Source: Hippophae tibetana (taxonomy: Eukaryota > Streptophyta > Magnoliopsida > Rosales > Elaeagnaceae). Taken from it: 64,000 nt of DNA. The position numbers were made by a program, and so were the translations under genes. A model generated the notes under the pieces. The model saw only the letters and a list, made by a program, of their open reading frames with translations. It searched no databases and was not told where the DNA came from. Positions 11,758-23,629 of the stretch are shown piece by piece; position 1 is the first letter of the stretch, and each line of letters starts with the position of its first letter. Location: positions 5,123,319 to 5,187,318 of the forward strand of contig CM072808.1 of the NCBI GenBank assembly GCA_037013495.1, read 5' to 3'.

Positions 11758-12867
11758 CTATAAAGGAGATATTGGTGCCGATCAAGGTTTGTTTATTTAT
11801 ATTTTCAATCAATATCTCTTATTGAAAAAAAATGGAGTAGAAAAAAAGAACGGAGATTTTGTTCACATTTTCAAGAACAAAAAACATTTGGTAAAAAGAG
11901 TAACAACTTTCAACGGAGATAAATTTTTACTCGGGTATCGAAACGAATATTATAATTTATGAAATGGAAGCTCGTATAAAATTACACAATATGCATTGGT
12001 CTCGCATGAAAAAAGTCGTTTTTGTACCCAAATAACATTGTTTACATCATTTAATTAGTGTTTAAAGTTTTTGACGCAACATTTTCATTTTACTTACTTT
12101 ATGTTTAATTCAATACAGCTATAAAGGTGATATTGGTGCCGACCTAGGTTTGTTTATTTATATTTTCAATCAATCTCTCTTATTGAAAAAAATAGAGAAA
12201 AGAAAAAGAAAATGAATTAGGTTCACATTTTCAAAATCGAAAACACATTTGGTAAATATGAGTTACAACTTTCAACGGAGATAAATTTTGACTGATGTAT
12301 TGAAACTATTATTATAATATATCAAATTAAAGCTCTTATCAAATTAAACAATATGCATTTTCCTCGTTAGGAAAATCATTTTTGTACCCAAATAACATCG
12401 TTTACATCACTTATTTACTATTTAAATTTTTTGACTCACCATTTTCATTTTACTTACTTCCGGTTTAATTCAATACAGCTATAAAGGAGATATTGGAGCC
12501 AATCAAGGTTTGTTTATTTATATTTTCAATCAATCTCTCTTATTGAAAAAATATTGAGTAGAAAAAAAGAACGGAGATTTTGTTCACATTTTCAAGGACA
12601 AAAAACATTTGGTAAAATAGAGTAACAACTTTCAACGGAGATAACTTTTTACTCGATTATCGAAACGAATATTATAATTTATGAAATGGAAGCTGGTATC
12701 AAATTACACAATATGCATTGGTCTCGCAAGAAAAAATTCGTTTTTATACCCAAATAACATTGTTTACATCATTTAATTAGTGTTTAAAGTTTTTGACGCA
12801 ACATTTTCATTTTACTTACTTTACGCAACATTTTCATTTTACTTACTTTATGTTTAATTCAATACAG
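11758..12867 (+). repeat. Family 2 hexamer HOR, copy 3, broken after P3
   Basis: Anchors 11758, 12119 and 12479 correspond to P1, P2 and P3. P4 and P5 are missing. The last unit is 389 bp because of a 27 bp direct duplication at its end (12797-12850). The next monomer at 12868 has the start of a P2 unit and the body of a P6 unit. The copy was therefore shortened by exchange out of step with its neighbour. Confidence 0.78.
12797..12850 (+). repeat. 27 bp tandem duplication at an exchange point
   Basis: The block beginning CGCAACATTTTCATTTTACT occurs at 12797-12823 and again at 12824-12850 with no gap. It makes this monomer 389 bp instead of 362. It lies exactly where the hexamer order jumps from P3 to a P2/P6 hybrid, so it marks the breakpoint of that rearrangement. 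Confidence 0.88.
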
Positions 12868-13227
12868 CTATAAAGGTGATATTGGTGCCGACCTAGGTTT
12901 GTTTATTTATATTTTCAATCAATCTCTCTTATTGAAAAAAATAGAGAAGAGAAAAAGAAAATGAATTAGGTTCACATTTTCAAAATCGAAAACACATTTG
13001 GTAAATATGAGTTACAACTTTCAACGGAGATAAATTTTGACTGAGGTATCGAAACTATTATTATAATATATCAAATTAAAGCTCGTATCAAATTAAATAA
13101 TATGCATTTTCCTCGATAGGAAAATCATTTTTGTACCCAAATAACATCGTTTACATCACTTATTTACTATTTAAAGTTTTTGACTCACCATTTTCATTTT
13201 ACTTACTTCCGGTTTAATTCAATAGAG
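12868..13227 (+). repeat. Chimeric X monomer (P2 start, P6 body)
   Basis: The start reads CAGCTATAAAGGTGATATT, a GGTGAT variant that I otherwise see only in the P2 unit at 12119. The later part has GACTGAGGTATCGAAACTATT and GCTCGTATC as in the P6 unit at 11398. The monomer is a hybrid made by the exchange marked by the 27 bp duplication just upstream. Confidence 0.72.
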
Positions 13228-14671
13228 CTATAAAGGAGATATTGGTGCCGATCAAGGTTTGTTTATTTATATTTTCAATCAATATCTCTTATTGAAAAAA
13301 AATTGAGTAGAAAAAAAGAACGGAGATTTTGTTCACATTTTCAAGAACAAAAAACATTTGGTAAAAAAGAGTAACAACTTTCAACGCAGATAAATTTTTA
13401 CTCGGGTATCGAAACGAATATTATAATTTATGAAATGGAAGCTCGTATAAAATTACACAATATGCATTGGTCTCGCATGAAAAAAGTCGTTTTTGTACCC
13501 AAATAACATTGTTTACATCATTTAATTAGTGTTTAAAGTTTTTGACGCAACATTTTCATTTTACTTACTTTACGTTTAATTCAATACACCTATAAAGGAG
13601 ATATTGGTGCCGACCTAGGTTTGTTTATTTATATTTTCAATCAATCTCTCTTATTGAAAAAAATATAGAAGAGAAAAAGAAAATGAATTAGGTTCACATT
13701 TTCAAAATCGAAAACACATTTGGTAAATATGAGTAACAACTTTCAACGGAGATAAATTTTGACTGATGTATTGAAACTATTATTATAATATATCAAATTA
13801 AAGCTCTTATCAAATTAAACAATATGCATTTTCCTCGATAGGAAAATCATTTTTGTACCCAAATAACATCGTTTACATCACTTATTTACTGTTTAAATTT
13901 TTTGACTCACCATTTTCATTTTACTTACTTCCGGTTTAATTCAATACAGCTATAAAGGAGATATTGGAGCCGATCAAGGTTTGTTTATTTATATTTTCAA
14001 TCAATCTCTCTTATTGAAAAAATATTGAGTAGAAAAAAAGAACGGAGATTTTGTTCACATTTTCAAGGACAAAAAACATTTGGTAAAAAAGAGTAACAAC
14101 TTTCAACGGAGATAACTTTTTACTCGATTATCGAAACGAATATTATAATTTATGAAATGGAAGCTGGTATCAAATTACACAATATGCATTGGTCTCGCAA
14201 GAAAAAAGTCGTTTTTATACCCAAATAACATTGTTTACATCATTTAATTAGTGTTTAAAGTTTTTGACGCAGTATTTTCATTTTACTTACTTTAGGTTTA
14301 ATTCAATAGAGCTATAAAGGAGATATTGGTGAAGACCTAGGTTTGTTTATTTATATTTTCAATCAATCTCTCTTATTGAAAAAAATAGAGAAGAGAAAAA
14401 GAAAATGAATTAGGTTCACATTTTCAAAATAGAAAACACATTTGGTAAATATGAGTTACAACTTTCAACGGAGATAAATTTTGACTGATGTATCGAAACG
14501 AATATTATAATATATCAAATTAAAGCTCATATCAAATTAAACAATATTCATTTTCCTCGAAAGGAAAATCATTTTTGTACCCAAATAACATCGTTTACAT
14601 CACTTATTTACTATTTAAAGGTTTTGACGTACCATTTTCATTTTACTTACTTCCGGCTTAATTCAATAGAG
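13228..14671 (+). repeat. Family 2 hexamer HOR, copy 4 (P1-P4)
   Basis: Anchors 13228, 13590, 13950 and 14312 match P1 to P4. They lie 3636 bp from the same positions in copy 2, with shared private variants (CACCTATAAAGG and ATATAGAAGAG at P2, TACTCGATTATCG at P3). After P4 (GTGAAGACCTAGG) the series becomes a local dimer repeat and the P5 ACTAGT marker is absent. Confidence 0.75.
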
Positions 14672-15749
14672 CTATAAAGGAGATATTGGCGCCGATCAAT
14701 ATTTGTTTTTTATATTTTCAATCAATCTCTCTTATTGAAAAAATATTGAGTAGAAAAAAAGAACGGAGATTTTGTTCACATTTTCAAAAAAAAAAACATT
14801 TGGTAAATAAGGGTAACAACTTTCAACGGAGATAACTTTTTACTCGATTATCGAAACGAATATTATAATTTATTAAATGGATGCTCGTATCAAATTACAC
14901 AATATGCATTGTCTCGCAAGAAAAAAGTCGTTTTTATACCCAAATAACATTGTTTACATCATTTAATTAGTGTTTAAAGTTTTTGACACAGCTTTTTCAT
15001 TTTACTTACTTTAGGTTTAATTCAATAGAGCTATAAAGGAGATATTGGTGAAGACCTAGGTTTGTTTATTTATATTTTCAATCAATCTCTCTTATTGAAA
15101 AAAATAGAGAAGAGAAAAAGAAAATGAATTAGGTTCACATTTTCAAAATAGAAAACACATTTGGTAAATATGAGTTACAACTTTCAACGGAGATAAATTT
15201 TGACTGATGTATCGAAACGAATATTATAATATATCAAATTAAAGCTCATATCAAATTAAACAATATTCATTTTCCTCGAAAGGAAAATCATTTTTGTACC
15301 CAAATAACATCGTTTACATCACTTATTTACTATTTAAAGTTTTTGACGTACCATTTTCATTTTACTTACTTCCGGCTTAATTCAATAGAGCTATAAAGGA
15401 GATATTGGCGCCAATCAACATTTGTTTTTTATATTTTCAATCAATCTCTCTTATTGAAAAAATATTGAGTAGAAAAAAAGAACGGAGATTTTGTTCACAT
15501 TTTCAAAAAAAAAACATTTGGTAAATAAGGGTAACAACTTTCAACGGAGATAACTTTTTACTCGGGTATCGAAACGAATTTTATAATTTATTAAATGGAT
15601 GCTCGTATCAAATTACACAATATGCATTGGTCACGCAAGAAAAAAATCGTTTTTGTACCCAAATAAAATCGTTTACATCATTTATTTAGTGTTTAAAGTT
15701 TTTTACACAGCATTTTCATTTTACTTACTTCAGGTTTAATTCAATAGAG
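14312..15749 (+). repeat. Duplicated X-Y dimer (719 bp period)
   Basis: The dimer 14312-15030 is repeated at 15031-15749. Both X units have the otherwise rare GTGAAGACCTAGG, AAAATAGAAAACAC and CAATATTCATTTTCC. Both Y units have TTTGTTTTTTATATT and AAATAAGGGTAACAAC. The second Y differs at its end (TTTTTTACACAGCATTTT and CTTCAGG), a variant that then spreads through the following stretch. Confidence 0.78.
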
Positions 15750-18700
15750 CTATAAAGGAGATATTGGTGCCGACCTAGGTTTGTTTATTTATATTTTCAA
15801 TCAATCTCTCTTATTGAAAAAAATAGAGAAGAGAAAAAGAAAAAGAATTAGGTTCACATTTTCAAAATCGAAAACACATTTGGTAAATATGAGTTACAAC
15901 TTACAACGGAGATAAATTTTGACTGATGTATTGAAACTATTATTATAATATATCAAATTAAAGCTCTTATCAAATTAAACAATATGCATTTTCCTCGATA
16001 GGAAAATCATTTTTGTACCCAAATAACATCGTTTACATCACTTATTTACTGTTTAAAGTTTTTGACTCACCATTTTCATTTTACTTACTTCAGGTTTAAT
16101 TCAATAGAGCTATAAAGGAGATATTGGGGCCGAACTAGGTTTGTTTATTTATATTTTCAATGAATCTCTCTTATTGAAAAAAATAGAGAAGAGAAAAAAG
16201 AAAATGATTGTTATTCACATTTTCAAAATCAAAAACACATTTGGTAAATATGAGTTACAACTTTCAACGGAGATGACTTTTGACTGGGGTATCGAAACGA
16301 ATATTATAATATATCAAATTAATGCTCGTATCAAATTAAACAATATGCATTTTCCTCGAAAGGAAAATCATTTTATAACATCGTTTACATCACTTATTTA
16401 CTATTTAAAGTTTTTGACGTACCATTTTCATTTAAATTACTTCCGGCTTAATTCAATAGAGCTATAAAGGAGATATTGGCGCCAATCAATGTTTGTTTTT
16501 TATATTTTCAATCAATCTCTCTTATTGAAAAAATATTGAGTAGAAAAAAAGAACGGAGATTTTGTTCACATTTTCAAAAAAAAAACATTTGGTAAATAAG
16601 GGTAACAACTTTCAACGGAGATAACTTTTTACTCGGGTATCGAAACGAATTTTATAATTTATTAAATGGATGCTCGTATCAAATTACACAATATGCATTG
16701 GTCACGCAAGAAAAAAATCGTTTTTGTACCCAAAAAAAATCGTTTACATCATTTATTTAGTGTTTAAAGTTTTTTACACAGCATTTTCATTTTACTTACT
16801 TCAGGTTTAATTCAATAGAGCTATAAAGGAGATATTGGGGCCGACCTAGGTTTGTTTATTTATATTTTCAATGAATCTCTCTTATTGAAAAAAATAGAGA
16901 AGAGAAAAAAGAAAATGATTGTTATTCACATTTTCAAAATCAAAAACACATTTGGTAAATATGAGTTACAACTTTCAACGGAGATGACTTTTGACTGGGG
17001 TATCGAAACGAATATTATAATATATCAAATTAATGCTCGTATCAAATTAAACAATATGCATTTTCCTCGAAAGGAAAATCATTTTTGTATCCAAATAACA
17101 TCGTTTACATCACTTATTTACTATTTAAAGTTTTTGACTCACCATTTTCATTTTACTTACTTCCAGTTTAATTAAATACAACTATAAAGGAGATATTGGT
17201 GCCGATCAAGGTTTGTTTATTTATATTTTCAATCAATCTCTCTTATTGAAAAAATATTGAGTAGAAAAAAAGAACGGAGATTTTGTTCACATTTTCAAGA
17301 ACAAAAAACATTTGGTAAAAAAGAGTAACAACTTTCAACGGAGATAACTTTTTACTCGGGTATCGAAACGAATATTATAATTTATGAAATGGATGCTCGT
17401 ATCAAATTACACAATATGCATTGGTCACGCAAGAAAAAAATCGTTTTTGTACCCAAAAAAAATCGTTTACATCATTTATTTAGTGTTTAAAGTTTTTTAC
17501 ACAGCATTTTCATTTTACTTACTTCAGGTTTAATTCAATAGAGCTATAAAGGAGATATTGGGGCCGACCTAGGTTTGTTTATTTATATTTTCAATGAATC
17601 TCTCTTATTGAAAAAAATAGAGAAGAGAAAAAAGAAAATGATTGTTATTCACATTTTCAAAATCAAAAACACATTTGGTAAATATGAGTTACAACTTTCA
17701 ACGGAGATGACTTTTGACTGGGGTATCGAAACGAATATTATAATCTATCAAATTAAAGCTCATATCAAATTAAACAATATGCATTTTCCTCGAAAGGAAA
17801 ATCATTTTTTTACCCAAATAACATCGTTTACATCACTTATTTACTACTTAAAGTTTTTGACGTACCATTTTCATTTTACTTACTTCCGGTTTAATTCAAT
17901 ACAGCTACAAAGGAGATATTGGTGCCGATCAAGGTTTGTTTATTTATATTTTCAATCAATCTCTCTTATTGAAAAAATATTGAGTAGAAAAAAAGAACGG
18001 AGATTTTGTTCACATTTTCAAGAACAAAAAACATTTGGTAAAAAAGAGTAACAACTTTCAACGGAGATAACTTTTTACTCGGGTATCGAAACGAATATTA
18101 TAATTTATGAAATGGAAGCTCGTATCAAATTACACATTATGCATTGGTCTCGCAAGAAAAAAGTCGTTTATGTACCTAAATAACATTGTTTACATCATTT
18201 AATTAGTGTTTAAAGTTTTTGACGCAACATTTTCATTTTACTTACTTTACGTTTAATTCAATACAGCTATAAAGGAGATATTGGTGCCGACCTAGGTTTG
18301 TTTATTTATATTTTCAATCAATCTCTCTTATTGAAAAAAATAGAGAAGAGAAAAAGAAAATGAATTAGGTTCACATTTTCAAAATCGAAAACACATTTGG
18401 TAAATATGAGTTAAACCTTTTAATGGAGATAAATTTTGACTGATGTATTGAAACTATTATTATAATATATCAAATTAAAGCTCTTATCAAATTAAACAAT
18501 ATGCATTTTCCTCGATAGGAAAATCATTTTTGTACCCAAATAACATCGTTTACATCACTTATTTACTGTTTAAAGTTTTTGACTCACCATTTTCATTTTA
18601 CTTACTTCCGGTTTAATTCAATACAGCTACAAAGGAGATATTGGAGCCGATCAAGGTTTGTTTATTTATATTTTCAATCAATCTCTCTTATTGAAAAAAT

Positions 18701-19348
18701 ATTGAGTAGAAAAAAAGAACGGAGATTTGGTTCACATTTTCAAGAACAAAAAACATTTGGTAAAAAAAAGTAACAACTTTCAACGAAGATAACTTTTTAC
18801 TCGGGTATCGAAACAAATATTATAATTTATGAAATGGAAGCTCATATAAAATTACACAATATGCATTGGTCTCGCATGAAAAAAGTCGTTTTTGTACCCA
18901 AATAACATTGTTTACATCATTTAATTAGTGTTTAAAGTTTTTGACGCAACATTTTCATTTTACTTACTTTACGTTTAATTCAATACAGCTATAAAGGAGA
19001 TATTGGTGCCGACCTAGGTTTGTTTATTTATATTTTCAATCAATCTCTCTTATTGAAAAAAATAGAGAAGAGAAAAAGAAAATGAATTAGGTTCACATTT
19101 TCAAAATCGAAAACACATTTGGTAAATATGAGTTACAACTTTCAACGGAGATAAATTTTGACTGATGTATTGAAACTATTATTATAATATATCAAATTAA
19201 AGCTCTTATCAAATTAAACAATATGCATTTTCCTCGATAGGAAAATCATTTTTGTACCCAAATAACATCGTTTACATCACTTATTTACTGTTTAAAGTTT
19301 TTGACTCACCATTTTCATTTTACTTACTTCCGGTTTAATTCAATAGAG
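15750..19348 (+). repeat. Mosaic X/Y dimers with a distinct X variant
   Basis: Ten monomers (anchors 15750 to 18989). X units at 16110, 16821 and 17544 share CAATGAATCTCTC, an extra A in AGAAAAAAGAAAATG, GATTGTTATTCAC and GACTGGGGTATCG, and define a 711-723 bp local repeat. Unit 15750 is followed directly by 16110, so two X units stand side by side. Unit 16110 is 352 bp because 9 bp (around TGTACCCAA) is missing near 16373. From 18267 the usual X (GATGTATTGAAACTATT) returns and is repeated at 18989, 722 bp later. Anchors 17905 and 18627 read CTACAAAGG. Longer reading frames here arise from the X variant and are not taken as genes. Confidence 0.75.
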
Positions 19349-19693
19349 CTATAAAGGAGATATTGGCGCGGATCAATATTTGTTTTTTATATTTTCAATC
19401 AATCTCTCTTATTGAAAAAAAGAACGGAGATTTTGTTCACATTTTCAAGGACAAAAAACATTTGGTAAAAAAGAGTAACAACTTTCAACGGAGATAACTT
19501 TTTACTCGATTATCGAAACGAATATTATAATTTATGAAATGGAAGCTCGTATCAAATTACACAATATGCATTGGTCTCGCAAGAAAAAAGTCGTTTTTAT
19601 ACCCAAATAACATTGTTTACATCATTTAATTAGTGTTTAAAGTTTTTGACGCAGCTTTTTCATTTTACTTACTTTAGGTTTAATTCAATAGAG
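19349..19693 (+). repeat. 345 bp Y monomer with a 16 bp deletion between GAAAAAA repeats
   Basis: Normal Y units read TTGAAAAAATATTGAGTAG followed by seven A and GAACGG. Here the sequence is TTATTGAAAAAAAGAACGG, so one A-run plus TATTGAGTAG (16 bp) is gone. The missing piece lies between two GAAAAAA direct repeats, the usual mark of replication slippage. The same deletion is at 20776, 22203 and 23630. It arose once and was then multiplied by the 1427 bp HOR. Confidence 0.88.
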
Positions 19694-20775
19694 CTATAAA
19701 GGATATATTGGTGACGACCTAGGTTTGTTTATTTATATTTTCAATCAATCTCTCTTATTGAAAAAAATAGAGAAGAGAAAAAGAAAATGAATTAGGTTCA
19801 TATTTTTAAAATAGAAAACACATTTGGTAAATATGAGTTACAACTTTCAACGGAGATAAATTTTGACTGATGTATCGAAACGAATATTATAATATATCAA
19901 ATTAAAGCTCATATCAAATTAAACAATATTCATTTTCCTCGAAAGGAAAATCATTTTTGTACCCAAATAACATCGTTTACATCACTTATTTACTATTTAA
20001 AGTTTTTGACGTACTATTTTCATTTTACTTACTTCCGGCTTAATTCAATAGAGCTATAAAGGAGATATTGGCGCGGATCAATATTTGTTTTTTATATTTT
20101 CAATCAATCTCTCTTATTGACAAAATATTGAGTAGAAAAAAAGAACGGAGATTTTGTTCACATTTTCAAAAACAAAAAAACATTTGGTAAATAAGAGTAA
20201 CAACTTTCAACGGAGATAACTTTTTACTCGGGTATCGAAACGAATTTTATAATTTATTAAATGGATGCTCGTATCAAATTACACAATATGCATTGGTCAC
20301 GCAAGAAAAAAATCGTTTTTGTACCCAAATAAAATCGTTTACATCATTTATTTAGTATTTAAAGTTTTTTACACAGCATTTTCATTTTACTTACTTCAGG
20401 TTTAATTCAATAGAGCTATAAAGGAGATATTGGTGCCGACCTAGGTTTGTTTATTTATATTTTCAATCAATCTCTCTTATTGAAAAAAATAGAGAAGAGA
20501 AAAAGAAAAAGAATTAGGTTCACATTTTCAAAATCGAAAACACATTTGGTAAATATGAGTTACAACTTACAACGGAGATAAATTTTGACTGATGTATTGA
20601 AACTATTATTATAATATATCAAATTAAAGCTCTTATCAAATTAAACAATATGCATTTTCCTCGATAGGAAAATCATTTTTGTACCCAAATAACATCGTTT
20701 ACATCACTTATTTACTGTTTAAAGTTTTTGACTCACCATTTTCATTTTACTTACTTCCGGTTTATTTCAATAGAG
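19349..20775 (+). repeat. Family 2 tetramer HOR (1427 bp), copy 1
   Basis: Four monomers (anchors 19349, 19694, 20054, 20416; 345+360+362+360 bp). The first is a Y unit with GGCGCGGATCAATATTTG and a 16 bp deletion. The second is an X unit with GGATATATTGGTGACGACC. The third is a Y unit with TTATTGACAAAATATTG. The fourth is an X unit with AAAAAGAATTAGG. All anchors recur at exactly +1427. Confidence 0.9.
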
Positions 20776-22202
20776 CTATAAAGGAGATATTGGCGCGGAT
20801 CAATATTTGTTTTTTATATTTTCAATCAATCTCTCTTATTGAAAAAAAGAACGGAGATTTTGTTCACATTTTCAAGGACAAAAAACATTTGGTAAAAAAG
20901 AGTAACAACTTTCAACGGAGATAACTTTTTACTCGATTATCGAAACGAATATTATAATTTATGAAATGGAAGCTCGTATCAAATTACACAATATGCATTG
21001 GTCTCGCAAGAAAAAAGTCGTTTTTATACCCAAATAACATTGTTTACATCATTTAATTAGTGTTTAAAGTTTTTGACGCAGCTTTTTCATTTTACTTACT
21101 TTAGGTTTAATTCAATAGAGCTATAAAGGATATATTGGTGACGACCTAGGTTTGTTTATTTATATTTTCAATCAATCTCTCTTATTGAAAAAAATAGAGA
21201 AGAGAAAAAGAAAATGAATTAGGTTCATATTTTTAAAATAGAAAACACATTTGGTAAATATGAGTTACAACTTTCAACGGAGATAAATTTTGACTGATGT
21301 ATCGAAACGAATATTATAATATATCAAATTAAAGCTCATATCAAATTAAACAATATTCATTTTCCTCGAAAGGAAAATCATTTTTGTACCCAAATAACAT
21401 CGTTTACATCACTTATTTACTATTTAAAGTTTTTGACGTACCATTTTCATTTTACTTACTTCCGGCTTAATTCAATAGAGCTATAAAGGAGATATTGGCG
21501 CGGATCAATATTTGTTTTTTATATTTTCAATCAATCTCTCTTATTGACAAAATATTGAGTAGAAAAAAAGAACGGAGATTTTGTTCACATTTTCAAAAAC
21601 AAAAAAACATTTGGTAAATAAGAGTAACAACTTTCAACGGAGATAACTTTTTACTCGGGTATCGAAACGAATTTTATAATTTATTAAATGGATGCTCGTA
21701 TCAAATTACACAATATGCATTGGTCACGCAAGAAAAAAATCGTTTTTGTACCCAAATAAAATCGTTTACATCATTTATTTAGTATTTAAAGTTTTTTACA
21801 CAGCATTTTCATTTTACTTACTTCAGGTTTAATTCAATAGAGCTATAAAGGAGATATTGGTGCCGACCTAGGTTTGTTTATTTATATTTTCAATCAATCT
21901 CTCTTATTGAAAAAAATAGAGAAGAGAAAAAGAAAAAGAATTAGGTTCACATTTTCAAAATCGAAAACACATTTGGTAAATATGAGTTACAACTTACAAC
22001 GGAGATAAATTTTGACTGATGTATTGAAACTATTATTATAATATATCAAATTAAAGCTCTTATCAAATTAAACAATATGCATTTTCCTCGATAGGAAAAT
22101 CATTTTTGTACCCAAATAACATCGTTTACATCACTTATTTACTGTTTAAAGTTTTTGACTCACCATTTTCATTTTACTTACTTCCGGTTTATTTCAATAG
22201 AG
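20776..22202 (+). repeat. Family 2 tetramer HOR (1427 bp), copy 2
   Basis: Anchors 20776, 21121, 21481 and 21843. The first anchor is preceded by GGTTTATTTCAATAG, where copy 1 has GGTTTAATTCAATAG. Otherwise the only difference from copy 1 that I can see is GTACCATTTTC for GTACTATTTTC in the second monomer. Such near-identity means the amplification is recent or kept uniform by gene conversion. Confidence 0.9.
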
Positions 22203-23629
22203 CTATAAAGGAGATATTGGCGCGGATCAATATTTGTTTTTTATATTTTCAATCAATCTCTCTTATTGAAAAAAAGAACGGAGATTTTGTTCACATTTTC
22301 AAGGACAAAAAACATTTGGTAAAAAAGAGTAACAACTTTCAACGGAGATAACTTTTTACTCGATTATCGAAACGAATATTATAATTTATGAAATGGAAGC
22401 TCGTATCAAATTACACAATATGCATTGGTCTCGCAAGAAAAAAGTCGTTTTTATACCCAAATAACATTGTTTACATCATTTAATTAGTGTTTAAAGTTTT
22501 TGACGCAGCTTTTTCATTTTACTTACTTTAGGTTTAATTCAATAGAGCTATAAAGGATATATTGGTGACGACCTAGGTTTGTTTATTTATATTTTCAATC
22601 AATCTCTCTTATTGAAAAAAATAGAGAAGAGAAAAAGAAAATGAATTAGGTTCATATTTTTAAAATAGAAAACACATTTGGTAAATATGAGTTACAACTT
22701 TCAACGGAGATAAATTTTGACTGATGTATCGAAACGAATATTATAATATATCAAATTAAAGCTCATATCAAATTAAACAATATTCATTTTCCTCGAAAGG
22801 AAAATCATTTTTGTACCCAAATAACATCGTTTACATCACTTATTTACTATTTAAAGTTTTTGACGTACCATTTTCATTTTACTTACTTCCGGCTTAATTC
22901 AATAGAGCTATAAAGGAGATATTGGCGCGGATCAATATTTGTTTTTTATATTTTCAATCAATCTCTCTTATTGACAAAATATTGAGTAGAAAAAAAGAAC
23001 GGAGATTTTGTTCACATTTTCAAAAACAAAAAAACATTTGGTAAATAAGAGTAACAACTTTCAACGGAGATAACTTTTTACTCGGGTATCGAAACGAATT
23101 TTATAATTTATTAAATGGATGCTCGTATCAAATTACACAATATGCATTGGTCACACAAGAAAAAAATCGTTTTTGTACCCAAATAAAATCGTTTACATCA
23201 TTTATTTAGTATTTAAAGTTTTTTACACAGCATTTTCATTTTACTTACTTCAGGTTTAATTCAATAGAGCTATAAAGGAGATATTGGTGCCGACCTAGGT
23301 TTGTTTATTTATATTTTCAATCAATCTCTCTTATTGAAAAAAATAGAGAAGAGAAAAAGAAAAAGAATTAGGTTCACATTTTCAAAATCGAAAACACATT
23401 TGGTAAATATGAGTTACAACTTACAACGGAGATAAATTTTGACTGATGTATTGAAACTATTATTATAATATATCAAATTAAAGCTCTTATCAAATTAAAC
23501 AATATGCATTTTCCTCGATAGGAAAATCATTTTTGTACCCAAATAACATCGTTTACTTCACTTATTTACTGTTTAAAGTTTTTGACTCACCATTTTCATT
23601 TTACTTACTTCCGGTTTATTTCAATAGAG
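22203..23629 (+). repeat. Family 2 tetramer HOR (1427 bp), copy 3
   Basis: Anchors 22203, 22548, 22908 and 23270. Reading against copy 2, I see TGGTCACACAAG for TGGTCACGCAAG near 23153, a G-to-A change at a CpG, and GTTTACTTCACTT for GTTTACATCACTT near 23556. The copy is otherwise the same. Confidence 0.9.

Noticed and set aside
17575..18051. 158-codon open frame, the longest in the window
   Set aside because: It starts at a TTG, runs through one monomer boundary into a Y unit where the frame is unrelated, and is broken in nearly all other copies. The composition is that of AT-rich repeat DNA.
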